From Chondrilla cf. caribensis (lineage: Eukaryota > Porifera > Demospongiae > Chondrillida > Chondrillidae), in assembly GCA_964020155.1 (NCBI GenBank), contig OZ026567.1, positions 1,493,131-1,557,130 of the forward strand: DNA of 64,000 nucleotides, in the 5' to 3' direction. Each line of letters opens with the position of its first letter. The stretch's first letter is position 1. Of the stretch, positions 40,501 to 54,528 are shown piece after piece. The position numbers and the translations under genes are program-made. The notes beneath the pieces are model-generated. The model was not told where the DNA came from. It made no database searches and worked only from the letters and a program-made list of their open reading frames with translations.

Positions 40501-43500
40501 CTGTCTAGGGGTTAACTCCATCTTCACTGAACACTTTTCACGTGGAACTAACAGGGACTTCAGAGAGTTGTCTGGTATATCTGTGCATGATTGTTACTAT
40601 TTTAAAACTGAAACTGAAACAAATACACCTGGAATGGTTTGCTCTTGACTCACCAGAATATCTATGCTCTTCAAGCTCAGAAATATTGCAGTTGATGTTC
40701 TTAAGAGTCTCATTCACACAAAGGTGTTCAATAAATGAGGCTGGTGGGGGAGTACTGTAACTGAAATCATCAATCTCAAATGACCTCAAACTTCTGTTAG
40801 CTTCCACTGCACAATCAATTCTTCTCCAATATTCATTGCTATACTCCACTCCCTACAGCAATACATGTACACAAGGTTTACTGCACTAGATGTACATAAC
40901 AGAATAGTCTGGTGTACACCAAACTTTATTCCTTTTTTATTTATTGTAGTTAAAGGGTTTTAAGACTTTGACAATATGAAGGTGTTGTGAGGGGTGGAGT
41001 CAGACTGATGTTCAGTAGAATGGTGATGAGTCATTACCTGACCAATGAAATGGTCAATTGTCTACAGTAGAACAGCACTTAGGAGGCTTCAGTGCATGGT
41101 GATTGACAACAGCGATATTCCTGTGGAAATACTGAGACGTGATACACAACAACCGTTCTTCTGAATGATGAAGACTCAAGGCTGGACATTACACCACTGT
41201 TGAACTATTGAATAGCAATGTGACTGGGTGCATTGTGACTGAGAATGAACTGCATTTCAATGTGCACATACGTATCAAGTTGAAGTATATTAGATTGGTT
41301 CAATGCCATTTTGCTTCAAGTGATGTTAATAGCTTAGCATAACATAACAATTGACAATGTTTTCATAACAATTAACAACCCTGGCTCACAGCTATACAGT
41401 GTAGAGTTGAGTTTGAATACAAGCAGAGCTGCTCTTTTTTGAAATTACCACTCAACTCCTCTTGCTCATCTTCTGACTCTTGCTTGGGATGGTTGTGTGT
41501 GTTTGAACAGGAGTTGAGGAGAGTCAGGGATTGTAGAGTCTCATCCATGTGTACCCTCAAGGAGGGCAAGTAGGGTGAAAAACCCATCTCAAACAAACTT
41601 GTACAAAGTGACATCTTAAAAGAGATCTAGGATTATAAGTGGTTGTTATGTTGGGACAGAAATAACAGGGACAATCTACCATACAAGACTACATAAATTA
41701 TAGTGATTTGAATGTGTTACACTCCTATAAATGCAAATATACAGATCAACACACCCAAGCATTAAAGTGAAGCTCCACTTCCTCAACTCTTCCTGAGAGC
41801 ACAACCAGTACTGTATCCAAAGGTGCACCCCACAACTTGATGGCCTTCAAGTTATGTGATGTTTTGAAACTTCTTTCAAATATTCCCCAATCTGTCAAAC
41901 ACAAAATTAAGAATATAGCACTTGCTACGTATATACAGTCCACTACAACAGAATGTGGAACAGCTCATTGACATGTGAGAATATAGGAAACTTGGGACAC
42001 AGTTCACTGGTAAACATGTAAAGCCTCAATATTTTCCAATCAGGAGTTCCAAATAGCAGGGTTCCACTGTAGCTACAATGAAATGTAGTCTTGTGCACAA
42101 CTCGTACAAGTTCATATCATGCAATACCAGACTCAAGATTACAGACATACAATACAGTAGTATTATAACCACACACCACCTACCATTTGGGTGAAAATCA
42201 TACAATTCCAACGTTCTCAGATTCTTGTGCACACACACAGTGCTGGCCAGGTTGTCCACTCCAAATGGATGCATCTTATCACCCCACAGTGATAGCGTTT
42301 CAAGTGTGGGATGGTTCTGGACTGCAGACTGGATAACATGTAAATTGTAAGGAGACCTCACATTAAAACTGATAGAGTTCTTCAATAGTGTTGGAAGAAC
42401 CCTAGCAGATACTAAGGGGTTGTTGGCTTCAAAGAGTGAGGTCATCACAACCTCGTCATCGACACGAGTCCGAACACCGGCATCTCGGGCACGCGGTGAT
42501 AAACTTGACAGACTGAGACTAGTCAAGTCTACCCATTCCAGTCTGGTGATTCCACAGTAGGTCTTCCAGACCTCGGCCATCTCTGGACGTCCAAACTCAC
42601 TTTTCCAGATTCTCCTTTGATCGGCCTCGCTCTGTTTGGCAATGTGGATGGCAGCTAATGTTTCTTGTACCGTTTTGTGGTTGAATTGATAGAGATGTCC
42701 AGCAGATGGGGCTGTGTTGTCCACACGCTCAGAGAACAGGAGGTTGTAGATGCTGCCTCGCTTGTCCAAATGCTTCTTCACATCTTTCAAGTCGTCCTCG
42801 GTGAGAATCAGACGCTGACCATTCTTGTCGCTGCAGCAGTTGTATGCTACCTCGCAGAGGGCATAGAATCCAGGGAATAGATCAATTGGGACATTCAGTA
42901 CATCCTCGATCGGAGCACCAGTGACCTGAGACGCCCAGACCAAGTATTCCACCAACTGGTGACAGATGTATGCTGAGAAAATGCCGCTTACCGTCTCGGG
43001 AAGAGGGGCACTCCCGAGGTGATCCTGGACCTTGCAGACAATTTTCAAAACCATGGGAATACGGCACATCCCACGAACCACGGAAAGACTGTTCAGCCTT
43101 TGAATGATCTCCTTTGATTGACGCTCTGCCTCTTTCTTATCGGTTCGATATGCTTCTCGGAAATATTGCTGGATGTACTGGTCGATGTCTGTGTCGGTGA
43201 ATCCAAGAATTTCAACATGACGATGGGGTCGCTTCATCAGAGACAGGAGATCCGGACATCGGGAAGGTCGAGTGGTGACAAACACATCACATTCACTGAG
43301 GAAGGGCTCTTCAACTGATAGGAGATCACTTAGGAAAGGGGATTTCCCAAGATGATCTGCAACCTCATCAAACCCATCCAGAATGAGGGCAACACCTTCC
43401 CCTTCATTTTCACAGATTTTCTCACACAATTCTGCAGTGTCGGAAGCTCCCGACATTCCCAGGAGGAACTGGAGACCATCACCTTCTTGGGCATTTTCAA

Positions 43501-46500
43501 ATACTTTATCGATGTCTCCCTTGGCATCACTGAGCAACACCTTTAGCTTGCGGAGCTCTACCAGTAGCACCAGACGATACTGGTTGGGGAGATCTTGGGA
43601 GTATAGGTCTTGGCATAGTTTACGTGATAATGTTGTCTTGCCGCATCCAGGTGCACCGCTGATGACCACGCGCTTTCCTGAAGTGACTTTGCCGCAGTTG
43701 AGAATATCCTTGTATTCCACCTTCTCTGCATTTGCGTAGTACCCGTCTATGCCGTGGATGGTGGCATCCAGGAAATCTGTGATATCTTTATCCCTCTTGG
43801 CTCCATAACGACGACGCTCTACTGTGGCTAAATGATTGAATTCCAAATTTGGCGTTGAGGTATCCTCAGTGTATACCGTAGGCAGGCGACTATAGAATCG
43901 ATTCAATTTTTCGTACCAATGACTGTACACCTGTAGGTAATGAGACATAATTATAGACCTAAGAGTAGCTTATGTAGTTCATGAAACTACGTCACTGCAG
44001 GATATCACTATACATGCATTGGTGTGTGGCAAAAAGCACAACAGTGATTAGCGAGTGACAAAGTTCAAATTGATGATTTCATTGAAAGTAAAAGCATTGC
44101 AAGTATTTAAAGATTTTTCATGACGTTCATAACCATTCAATTGCAAGGTGACTACCTAAACTCAATGAAACCGTGGACACTTACAAATTCCCTAATAATA
44201 ATATTGTTGATTGGTTACACATAGCACCAATTATTCCAATCCATTGCAACCATACGTATATTGGTGACATATTTGAAATCAACAGTCCTCCCTGTGGTCT
44301 CGTAACTCTTTGCAGTACGCATTGCTATATCTTCTGACATCTTCCCAATAATACACAGTGTCAACAACTTGAAGGCAGTCTACTGGATTCTGGGGCTACC
44401 TTGGTGTCCCATTTCAGGACGACTACAACATCCTCATCCTTCCACAACTCATAGGTATCTTCCTTTTCAGTTCGAACAACTTCAGACACTAACTATGATG
44501 TGGAACATTGAATCAAAATAAACACTTACATTCTCACCACTACCTTGTGTTCTGTCAACAGGTGGTCCAGGAGGGTGGGGAGATTCTAGTGGTAGGAACA
44601 CACAGTAACACACAATAACTTTACACATGTACGTCGGTAGCTACAAGTGTGGACGGACATCAATGTTTACCACAGCCATGAGCACTGGCCAGAACCTGTG
44701 TACTGAGACACTAGCAGCTATAGCTGGTGGTATACAACTGATATTACAAAATACAAAGATGGAGAAATGATGAAGACAAATGCACACCTTGCACCATTGA
44801 TACTACAGTAGAACCTGTCCAATCGGACACCTCTCTAAACCGACAAATGCTTAAACTGACACCAAATTCCAAGCACGGACACTTTTTCAATACAAAATGA
44901 CCTGCCTAATCCAACAATATGCCTAATCTGAAAACCGACATAGATTTTGGAGTCCCAGAATAAAAAATACCTCTACAGTCCAAGAATTATACCGCTGCAA
45001 ATTAAATTCGTTTGATTTTCTTCGCATTCATCCACCGTCAAGTTTGCGGGCGCCATGTTCTTTCATTGCGCAACACAACTGAATGGTTTTCGAAACTTAT
45101 GACGCAATAATTGGACCCTGGTGTAACGGATCACGCGAGGAAACTTATCCTCATGTAGGTTATATATAGAAGGAGGTGATAAAGTACAGCACTTTGACAT
45201 ACTTCTCAAAAATAACATTGAGTAATGTTCATACAAGAATATGTATTTATATTTATTATATTTATCTGACTGTATCTCTTGTTGCATGTAATTATGTACC
45301 TAGCTATATGTTTTATCGTATCACTATTAACAATGTCTATACAGTATACATGGTAATAAATGGCTCCGGAATTATTATTTATTTGACGATGAAACCTCTC
45401 TAATCCGACAACCTCGTAATCCGACATTATTTTCATTCCCTGTTGAGTGTCGGATTAGAGAGGTTTCACTGAATAAATATACTGGTAAAGTGTACCCTAG
45501 GTTATCAGAACACTGGTTATCCCAACCCTGGATTTTCTAAACAACTTTACATCAGTCATTTAAATATGACATCACTACTGACAATATAATGTCAAAATTA
45601 TGAGAAAGTATAAGCAAAAAGTGGGAAATTAAGCATCTCTATACATTACATGACGTACATGTGATACATACAGATGTGTTGGGTATAGTTGACTTAATAA
45701 GCAGTACTCAAAGGTACACTAAACATATAGAACAGATATTATGGAAATACAGTAATGAGTACATAATAGAAACATACTGTGCGTGCTGTCATCCTCTTTG
45801 AACTGTTTGCTATCATTGGAACCAGATGTTGATTGAGTTGGTATCTTTCTAGAGTCTGTAGCGGAGGGAACAGAATCTGAATGACTTTATTGTGGTTAAT
45901 GCACACAATAATTTTATTGGCAACAACAGTACTAAAAGATAGGACATGCATAGATTGTAATTCAGGGTTTCAATAGGGAGAGTAATGGAAAGGGCAAAAG
46001 AGTGTTCATGAAAATAAGAATTGACTACAATCCGAATCCAACCACAATGTATGGTGACTCATATCGTATGACCTCTGCAGCAAGGCAGGGTGTGACAGAG
46101 GACCAGTGACTATCATCAATGTGGGCTGTGGCTGGATAGAACAAATGTGATAACTCATTCATTCGCCCTTATAAAGAGACTTCATGGTGTCAACATTCAG
46201 GAGAATACAAATATGAACATTAAATCAGTCATTTCGATATGACACCACTACTGACATGTAATGTCAAAATTATGAGAAAGTATAAGCAAAAAGTGGGAAA
46301 TTAAACATCTCTATACATTACATACAGTAAGAATCCAACCACAATGTATAATGACTCATATAGTATGGCCTATACTTGAGCTCTGCAACAAGGCAGGGTG
46401 TAGTCTGGCATAGCTAGACCCATTCTCACTCCAATTTTAAAATTCGAAAATGAATTCGCACCGGGACGCAGCCCCAATTTTAAAATTGGAGGCCGGAATG

Positions 46501-48292
46501 GGTCTAGCTACGCCAGACTGGGCAGGGTGTGACCATAGACCCTAGATATCGGGACTGGTAACTCCCATTAATTAGTATGGTCAAGCGTGTTGTCATTTCC
46601 AGAATATTACATCATCCCTCGGCATATCTTTTGTACACAACCCGAGGTCTACGACTCGAGAGCGACAATAGAAGCGTGCACAAAAATAAACGGATTGGCA
46701 AGTCCATATCCTTTATGTGTAGTGAACATCATAAACAGGGAGTTCTTAATCCTGTAGACTTTGAGCAGAACCAATTGGCCATCGTTTCACAAAGATAACG
46801 TGCGCGGAGCTTACCCTTTCGCATAAGACTATAATGGACGATACCCCGCCTGTTGTATCTAGAGAGTCTCTTCAGAACATATTACTTCGTGTAGGACATT
46901 ACTAGGTATACATCTAAAGCTTTGTGACCGTTTGTAAATGTCCATTCACTGTGAAAACATGTACAGAAAATTTAGATGGATGATTAACTTGCGAGAGCTG
47001 TTATTTTACCTTTTGTTTAAAGCTTTGCGACAAAAATTATATGAAACAATGGTGCATAAAAATCTCTTTTAAGGCATATAAATACAGTCTTGTGACTTTG
47101 GAGTTAGAAAAAGGAAAGAAAGGAAAATGTTGTCGCACACGCAAATACAACATGCTTGATTCATTGAGGTTTTGTGTTTATATTGTAACCCACACATGAT
47201 AATGCATATAAATGTAACTGTTGCCATGCAGTCCCTAGTCTGGCGTAGGCAACCCTTGATCCGCCATTTTATTTTGCATGTTGGGGTGGAGAAAGGGTCT
47301 GGGGGCATTGCTATTCAGTAGTGGTAGCAAAAGGGGCGGGGTTGAATGCGGTATAATTAGTAAAATGGTGATTGCAGCAGTCATGCAATTACATTCCTCT
47401 AGCAAACTCAAGACACACTTCATATCACTGAAAAAGCCACAGTAGGAAGCATCTATTGGGATACTAGAAGAAAAAAAGGTTTGGCTAGACTTTCGACAGG
47501 CTTTGGTGAAAAACCATAATAATGGCTCTTTTGTCGTTCACCTTTGATCATATTTATGGGATAGAAAGAGCCATGCCCACAGCACGTGCGTCCCCCTCGA
47601 TCTGCTTTGATGGCTGATCAGAAGAAAAGATTTGAATAAGGCCTTAAATTGCTGAGACCCAGGGACAAACTAATCCCACAGTGATCACTAAAGTGCATGC
47701 TGGCCAACCGTAACATAAAACTGCTTTGGAGTAGGAAACTTCAAGTTCTGGGTCGAAATCAAAACGAAGAGACCAACTTCAAAGAGTACCTCACAATGAC
47801 TACATGCTACGAACTCCGCTAAAGATTGTAAACTTTGTAAACCTTTGTATATTTCCATACATTATGTAAAGGTCATTCCGTAAATGTGTTGGGTTCAATG
47901 ACGGACATTTCACCACTAACAAATAGCAATGTCCCCAGACCCTTTCTCCGCCCCAACAAAATAAAATGGTGGATCAAGGGTCGGCTACGCCAGACTAGCC
48001 AGTCCTGGTATCTAGGGTTATGGAGTGACAGAGGACCAGTAGACTATCATCAATGTGGGCTGTGGCTGGATAGAGCAAATGTGATATATCAACTCGTTCA
48101 TTCACTCTTAGTAAAAGAGACTTCATGGTGTCGACTTTCAGGAGAATACAAATATGAAAGGTCCATTTCTTTGAACGGCAGAGCGTGAAAGTAAAGTACG
48201 CTTAGGATGGCCGTTCGTAGGAAATGTGTCTCACCTTGAGTATTGGAGGAGAGTTCTCTATCTTCAGAACGATTAGAAGAACTAGACGCCAT
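35453..48292 (-). CDS. NLR-B: NACHT-LRR-Death receptor, possibly damaged
   Basis: Exons: 48,235-48,292 (ATG, MASSSSNRSEDRE), 45,778-45,884, 44,538-44,585, 44,400-44,488, 42,184-43,930 (NACHT), 41,755-41,891, 41,390-41,626, 41,038-41,061 (tentative), 40,654-40,852, 40,426-40,580, 40,228-40,341, 40,079-40,156, 39,219-39,384, 38,955-39,063, 38,500-38,651, 37,151-37,255, 36,858-37,077, 36,707-36,790, 36,273-36,326, 35,922-36,199 and 35,453-35,605. Exon 1 is 58 nt against 59 in A, so the conserved Ser-rich frame of exon 2 (SDSVPSATDSRK) is reached out of frame. The alternative frame stays open but shows non-synonymous-looking changes. The exon encoding ISTDPKIAPVND is missing. A 13-bp insertion in the last exon relative to A moves the tail to the frame ending CSPGPLT. 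The rest of the receptor is open. Confidence 0.75.
35617..35921. repeat. 28-bp minisatellite at the Death exon donor (B), expanded
   Basis: About 11 units of the A-type repeat, with variants (AACCC, CACCACAAG, CAATACAAG). It directly abuts the Death exon donor. Confidence 0.9.
35922..36199 (-). CDS. Death-like domain exon of NLR-B
   Basis: Same 92-codon length and splice phases as NLR-A, with few substitutions (AVWKEILNWELPINLGV, PPTWTSLLKAVETTEG). Confidence 0.7.
36330..36398. repeat. 25-bp minisatellite (B), contracted
   Basis: About three GACAAGTACATGTAGTGAGT.. units. The linker exon that sits between two such blocks in A is absent, consistent with unequal recombination between the repeats. 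Confidence 0.8.
36858..41891 (-). CDS. LRR exon block of NLR-B
   Basis: Exon lengths match NLR-A except 37,151-37,255 (105 against 99 nt) and 36,858-37,077 (220 against 229 nt), both in-frame differences. Repeats include LTPRQWCAVLSGLKDAKTLKEL and LTPAECGMLLSRVHHAERLEEL. The end of exon 41,755-41,891 differs sharply from A (ELHFNAW against VLYFLSK). Confidence 0.8.
37428..37560. repeat. (CA)n in LRR intron (B)
   Basis: CA run with a GTACACACAAACATGCACATG interruption. Confidence 0.95.
42184..43930 (-). CDS. NACHT exon of NLR-B (582 codons)
   Basis: Walker A GAPGCGKTT, Walker B LILDGFDEV, sensor DVFVTTRPSR and FNHKTVQETLAAIHIA are all intact. It is nearly identical to NLR-A except for the segment between Walker A and B (about 43,395-43,515), which reads DKVFENAQEGDGLQFLLGMS then TAELCEKICENEGE. 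It also varies at scattered sites near the LRR start. Free of stops over the full exon, which supports functional constraint or recent duplication. Confidence 0.95.
44806..45471. mobile_element. Tigger/pogo-like non-autonomous element (B only)
   Basis: Begins CAGTAGAACCTGTCCAATCG and ends with the inverse of CAGTGAAACCTCTCTAATCC. Preceded by TA. Internal repeats of TAATCCGACA type. Copy A has the empty site at about 23,872. No transposase ORF. Confidence 0.65.
46180..46400. repeat. Second partial copy of NLR-B intron 1 sequence
   Basis: 46,200-46,400 repeats sequence from 45,560-46,090 (ATTTCGATATGACACCACTA, AAAAGTGGGAAATTAA, AATGACTCATAT), an internal duplication not present in A. Confidence 0.6.
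46402..46519. mobile_element. 118-bp MITE with AGTCTGG ends (B only)
   Basis: Near-complete inverted repeat: AGTCTGGCATAGCTAGACCC facing its inverse at the right end. The flanking GGCAGGGTGT is duplicated on both sides (about 10 bp) and single in A (24,484), giving a target duplication. Confidence 0.75.
46520..47236. other. Unassigned sequence in NLR-B intron 1
   Basis: Not found in copy A. A plus-strand open frame (46,577-46,798, 73 codons) shows no recognisable domain. It may be part of a larger insertion. Confidence 0.4.
47237..47996. mobile_element. 760-bp element with about 80-bp TIRs (B only)
   Basis: TIRs begin AGTCTGGCGTAG(G/C)C(A/G)ACCCTTGATCC and run through AGAAAGGGTCTGGGG to GCATTGCTATT. 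They share their first 12 bases with the 118-bp MITE. A near-duplicate CAGTCC(C)T flanks it (8-9 bp). A hAT- or Mutator-type origin is possible. No transposase. Confidence 0.75.
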
Positions 48293-49505
<1,213 letters not shown>

Positions 49506-50861
49506 TGCCTAGGCTCCGCAACTATTCTAGTGTAATGATATTCATGAGTTCACAAATATGATTCATTAAGATGTTATCTAAACAATTGGTAGGTGTTAGT
49601 TCTGCAACAGTAAACAGGTCAGACTGTTGTCCAACCACAAAACACACAACACCAGGGACAGCAGAGGAAACTGGTGTGTCTGAACACTACAGAGCACTAC
49701 AGAGGTATCCCTGCATGTACTGTACATACACACAAGACAATCAAGTGTACATGAGGTACTTCACTTCACTCCACATCCTTGTGGTGAGAATCTGCCTGTG
49801 TGTCACAAGTACCTTTTAATAATCTCTGACTTTCTCTCTGTTAGCTTGGTAGGTTTTATTTCTCTCCTCTTCTTCCCTCTTCCTGCATACGTATGTCAGC
49901 CAGCCGGTTGTACAATCTGGAGGTTGAGTACATGAGAAAGATCACCTATGTGTACACTAGTATCTACATATGTACACGTGAGCACACACACATTTGAAGT
50001 ACATTTGAACATGGCTAACAATGTGGTACAAGTAATGGTATAAAACACTTGTATATACATATGATAACATGCTTGTACTTATGTTCATATATATGCAGCA
50101 TTACAATAGAATACCATGTAGGTACTGTTATAGTAAAAAGTTGCATTATTGAAATTAGGTCCAATTCATAAAACAGTAACAGCTACCCGCATGGCATCCG
50201 ACCCTCTTGAATTTGCAAAATGGTTGCTTCCCAACAAAACTACAAACTGTTCCTGTTAAATGGCATAAAACAATACTCAGATATGTACTTACACAGCATG
50301 TCCACATGTATACACTCATGCAACATTTTCAAATGTATACGTACACTTGTACAGTATGTTCACATGTACACAGCATGTTCACAGGTACACTCATACAGCA
50401 TGTCCACATGCATGTAGACATGTACAGAATACTCACATGTGAAGGATCATTGCAGGACAGTCAGCTAACAATGTACACACCCATCCATAAACATTTGTGT
50501 TTACTTCTTGTTCACGGTGATTATTTCCTGTTTATTCATCTTCCTTCGCTGAGTTTTAACCTGAGTGGATTCCTTGGGGACCACTCCACCACAACTTTGT
50601 ACCTACCCTGCATACAACAACATCACAGAAATAAGTCACATTGTGACAAACACATCTAACACACATTCATACCATCCCAATAAGTACCTACATTAAGTAG
50701 TATACATTGATAAGACTTGAGTGTGCTTGTGCATATACGTACATACATGTATCCTGACTGGTGGCAACATCAAATAGACTGACAGGAATACATATCCTAT
50801 GAATCCCTGAGATCCCCAGATGTGACAATTGACTAATCAATTATCTATGGAATGGTGAGTG

Positions 50862-50950
50862 TCACATCAGTATACATGGTGTGTATAGCACCATTATAGG
50901 GAGGAAATTCAGGGAATGGATACTTGTGATGGACAGTGATATAACATATA
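50862..50950 (-). CDS. Possible 3'-terminal exon of gene 2 (C)
   Basis: A GTGCAG acceptor is conserved in A0 and C (TACAG/CTAG in A1/B). Two frames are open: one ending [12 protein letters not shown] (phase 1, joins directly to the previous exon) and one reading [13 protein letters not shown]. Both persist in all four copies, so I cannot choose. Confidence 0.3.
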
Positions 50951-51061
50951 CTGCACGTACATATGGTATAAATGCAAAAAAGGTAACGATAATAACAGTT
51001 AACTTTTGTCGTTTCTGTTTCTCGTTTAGTTTGGTGAATGTGTAGCATTTAGTGCTTAGTG

Positions 51062-51334
51062 TATGACGGTTTCCAGTTAGTGTTTGCCTGGTTCTGTTTG
51101 ACGTTTCACAAGCCCATAAATGTTAGAATGTTACAAAATACCTTGTTGTTCTCAATCTTGTTCTATCTCGACGTTCTTGGCCATATGAGCAATCCGACTC
51201 AGAATGAAATTAGACGATCCATTGTTTCCAATACACGTTCAGAGGCATTCTCTAGCAAACTTTCTCTCTCACCACCAGAGGACTATGTACAAAGTAGATT
51301 TAACAACATGCTGCAACTTTCTATACATCCTTAA
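51062..51334 (+). other. 91-codon open frame (C copy of 4,867-5,139)
   Basis: Same length, same TAA, mostly conserved C-terminal half (SSKLSLSPPEDYVQSRFNNM). Confidence 0.3.
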
Positions 51335-51944
51335 GGTCTCTGATATCAGTTTACTTATTTAGTCAGCACTTATCACTTTTGATTCAGTCCTTCTCGGTTA
51401 GCCCTTTCCCCTTCATGGTTAGCACTGTACGTTTATCCTTTAGCGGAATTCTCGCTCTTGAGATTCGTTTGTATTATCATTTTTCGGATTTGTATTATTG
51501 TTTTGGGTTACCTTCTTTCGGATCCGTACCATACATATACGTACGTACAAGAATGTGTATATACTCATGTACATACATACATACATACGTACATACGTAC
51601 GTATATACTGCACATTTATTGTGTGTCCAACTGTATAGTGCAGAATTAATGCAGCTACACATATGCATGTACACACATGGTTGTTGTCAATACACATCAA
51701 AGCTACCACCTTGAGTACATATTGAGTGAATTCACAAAGTACACAAACAGTTTCGCATGTGTTCCTGAGTACATACTACAGAATAACAGGGTTCATAGGA
51801 ACCATGCAGCAGTATGTATGTGCATGTATGGAGTATGAGAGTATATTTACTCAGGAGTTCATTTGTTGACAACATTCATTCATAATGGCAACAACAGTTA
51901 CTAAGATATGTACGTACAAATGTACATGTACAGTATGCACCCAC

Positions 51945-54528
51945 CATTGTGATTGTGAATGTCTGGAGGACCAAATAATCCAGTGTCCTGGAGCACAGGC
52001 ATTGTTACACTGGAAGTGAGGGACAGGGAGTCTGACATTAGCACAGCATAGGGGTGGCCATGCTGGGATACAGCGGTGTGCTCCTGTGATTGAGGTGGAT
52101 TGATGTCAGACTTAGATGTGGACGTATTGATAAGTGTCTGTGCTGATGGAGAGGGTATGAGGTTGTGAGGTGCACTGGGTATTGAGTGTAGAGGCTGAAA
52201 GGTAGCGTGGAGAGAGTGAGTGGGAGGTGTAGGGAGTGTGGGGTGGGATGTGGTGGAGGAGTCTTGACATGTATACAGGTATTGTATGTACTAGGACAAC
52301 CCAGTGTGCACCATACCATGCATGTATGCACAAACCTGCATATGTACGTATGTATGTGTACCCAAGTACATGTACATACGTACACTACGTACACAAGGTT
52401 TGAAAAGTACAGTTGCATTACCATTGTCAGTAGAGTGGACATCAAAATGTTTCCACAAAATATCACAACTGAAGTTCAATAAAACTGCAAATTTGTCACA
52501 CTGTAATTACAGTATGTCTACAGTGAATTTGCCAAACAATTCAAAACACAACCGAACTACGTGTACAGGTGAGTGCATACACATAAACTGTACACACCTT
52601 GATAGAAGTGTAGACACTGATAGTGGTGTCGAGGGGGGAGGTGTCTCCCCGTCCTCCCCCACAGTGGTGGCTACCACCAGTGGTCTCCTAGCAACACACA
52701 AACAAGAGTGACAGAGTACATAAGACAGCCATTGCATGCAATCCACAATGTTCTTCAGCCTCACATTTGTTCCTGAGCTACAGGGTGAGGGCCAGTGGTT
52801 CCAGTGTCTTGTGGAGGATCTACAAATGTACCAGTTTCCATCTCCATCCAAGCTTCCTGCCTGCTACAGATCTCAGCAAGCAGACTAGACATTTCTACAG
52901 AAGGAGAAAATGTACAGGTATTGTGGACTATGCCAATGTACTGTACATACATACGTATGTACATATTATATGCATTGGACAAATAGAAGGTGAACATGTA
53001 CATGTGCACATTCATTTGTACAGGACTTATTTGGATAAAGAGTCAGTGAACACATCATAGCAAACTGCACAAAACTCCACAAGACACTACCACTGGCCCT
53101 CACCCCGCATTATATATAATATATAAGCAAGAAAAATAAACAAGAGGATTCTCCATCAAAACAAAAGTGCTGAAACCTGGGTCTTCATTCTAACGCTCTC
53201 TCAACTGAGCTATTTCAGCACACCCAACCACTGTCACAATACAGTGCAATATACCTATATGCATGTACTGCAATATGAAGTCTCAGACCACACACAGCCA
53301 CTGTACACACAATCCATTCAGTGGAGCTACCACTGGTCATCCTGTCATACCATGTACACAATATTACTGCACTACATACTCACATACATAAGTACGTACA
53401 CACACATACCATGTCAATCTCTTGCTTTGGAGGTGGACGAGTAGCTATCTCCTTAGCCCTAGCTCTTTCTATATCAAGGGTGCTCTCTCTGTTGAAGAAA
53501 ATACAATGTACATATTTGTGTGTCTGCAGATGTTTCATAAGAATTTACATACAATTACATACAGTTCGTATGTACATGAGTATATACACATTCTTGTATT
53601 ACAAGCAAGTACATACATAGTTACATGAATAAAGACATGAATATACGTACACATACAAACATGCATTGCACATGCAAGTACTAAAACATATGTACGTATG
53701 TACTATTTCGGGCATTGTAGTGCACATCCCATATTTCAAGTATTGTACAATATTAAAAGTACTCACTTGGACAGTCTGTTGGTACAAATGAATGTACTTA
53801 ACTTATCACAACAAACAGTATAACAACAGCAATCGACAGACCTGTTCAACACCTGGTCAATCCCGGTATACAACTGGACAGGCCTGGTCAATGTACACTT
53901 ATGTACACACAGAATGTACATCTATGTATGTACATGTGTACATATTTATGTAGTACAAGCACATATGTACATAGATAGTTATGACATGTGCTTACATACG
54001 TACATTCACCCCTGACTACTTCTGTCATATTCTGAAATGTACTTTCAACTTCACCCATTGACAGTGGAGGGACTTCTGCTGGTGATCCCTGACTGTTTCT
54101 GTCAACTGTACTGTCTGTTGTGGTCAATGATGGGGTCTCTGTAAAGTGGTTATCCATGCCACCAATGGACAGAGTGTCTGGTTGGGAGGGGCTGAGGGGA
54201 GTGGCATATATTTATGCACTACAAATATTATACGTATGTACATGGTTATGAATTGTAGACACATATGTATATGTGCATACGTATTTACACGTACGTAGGT
54301 ATTTACTCTCGTGTGCACAGTTCTTACATCATTACTAGCCACATACAAGGATGCATTGTATACGCACACATGTACATGATTACAAAACATTCATCCGTAT
54401 GTACACAAACATACTGTACACATGTACAAATGTAAACAACACACCTTTTACAATCTGATTTGAGCCAAAGCATGTTTGTGTCTTAATAATGCCTTCTCAT
54501 CTTGTTCCTGTCTCAGCTTGTCCACTTC
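51945..54528 (-). pseudogene. Gene 2, copy C: last exon intact, coiled-coil exon with stop
   Basis: Exons: 54,445-54,528 (coiled coil), about 54,005-54,218, 53,410-53,488, 52,765-52,894 (SSLLAEICSRQEAWMEME), 52,598-52,687, 52,422-52,468 and 51,945-52,262. The last exon is open through PSAPHNLIPSPSAQTL, SQEHTAVSQHG and VTMPVLQDTGLFGPPDIHNH; it is the only copy with this frame unbroken, so it shows the ancestral form. A TAA at 54,448-54,450 interrupts the coiled-coil exon where A1 and B read GAA. Six bases added at the next exon's start bring in another TAA if that acceptor is used. Product unknown. Confidence 0.6.
53167..53221 (-). other. tRNA-Phe-like hairpin, truncated (C)
   Basis: Same structure as at 9,685. 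The anticodon loop keeps TGAAGA but the stem next to it has changed (GTTAGAATGAAGACC). Confidence 0.55.
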
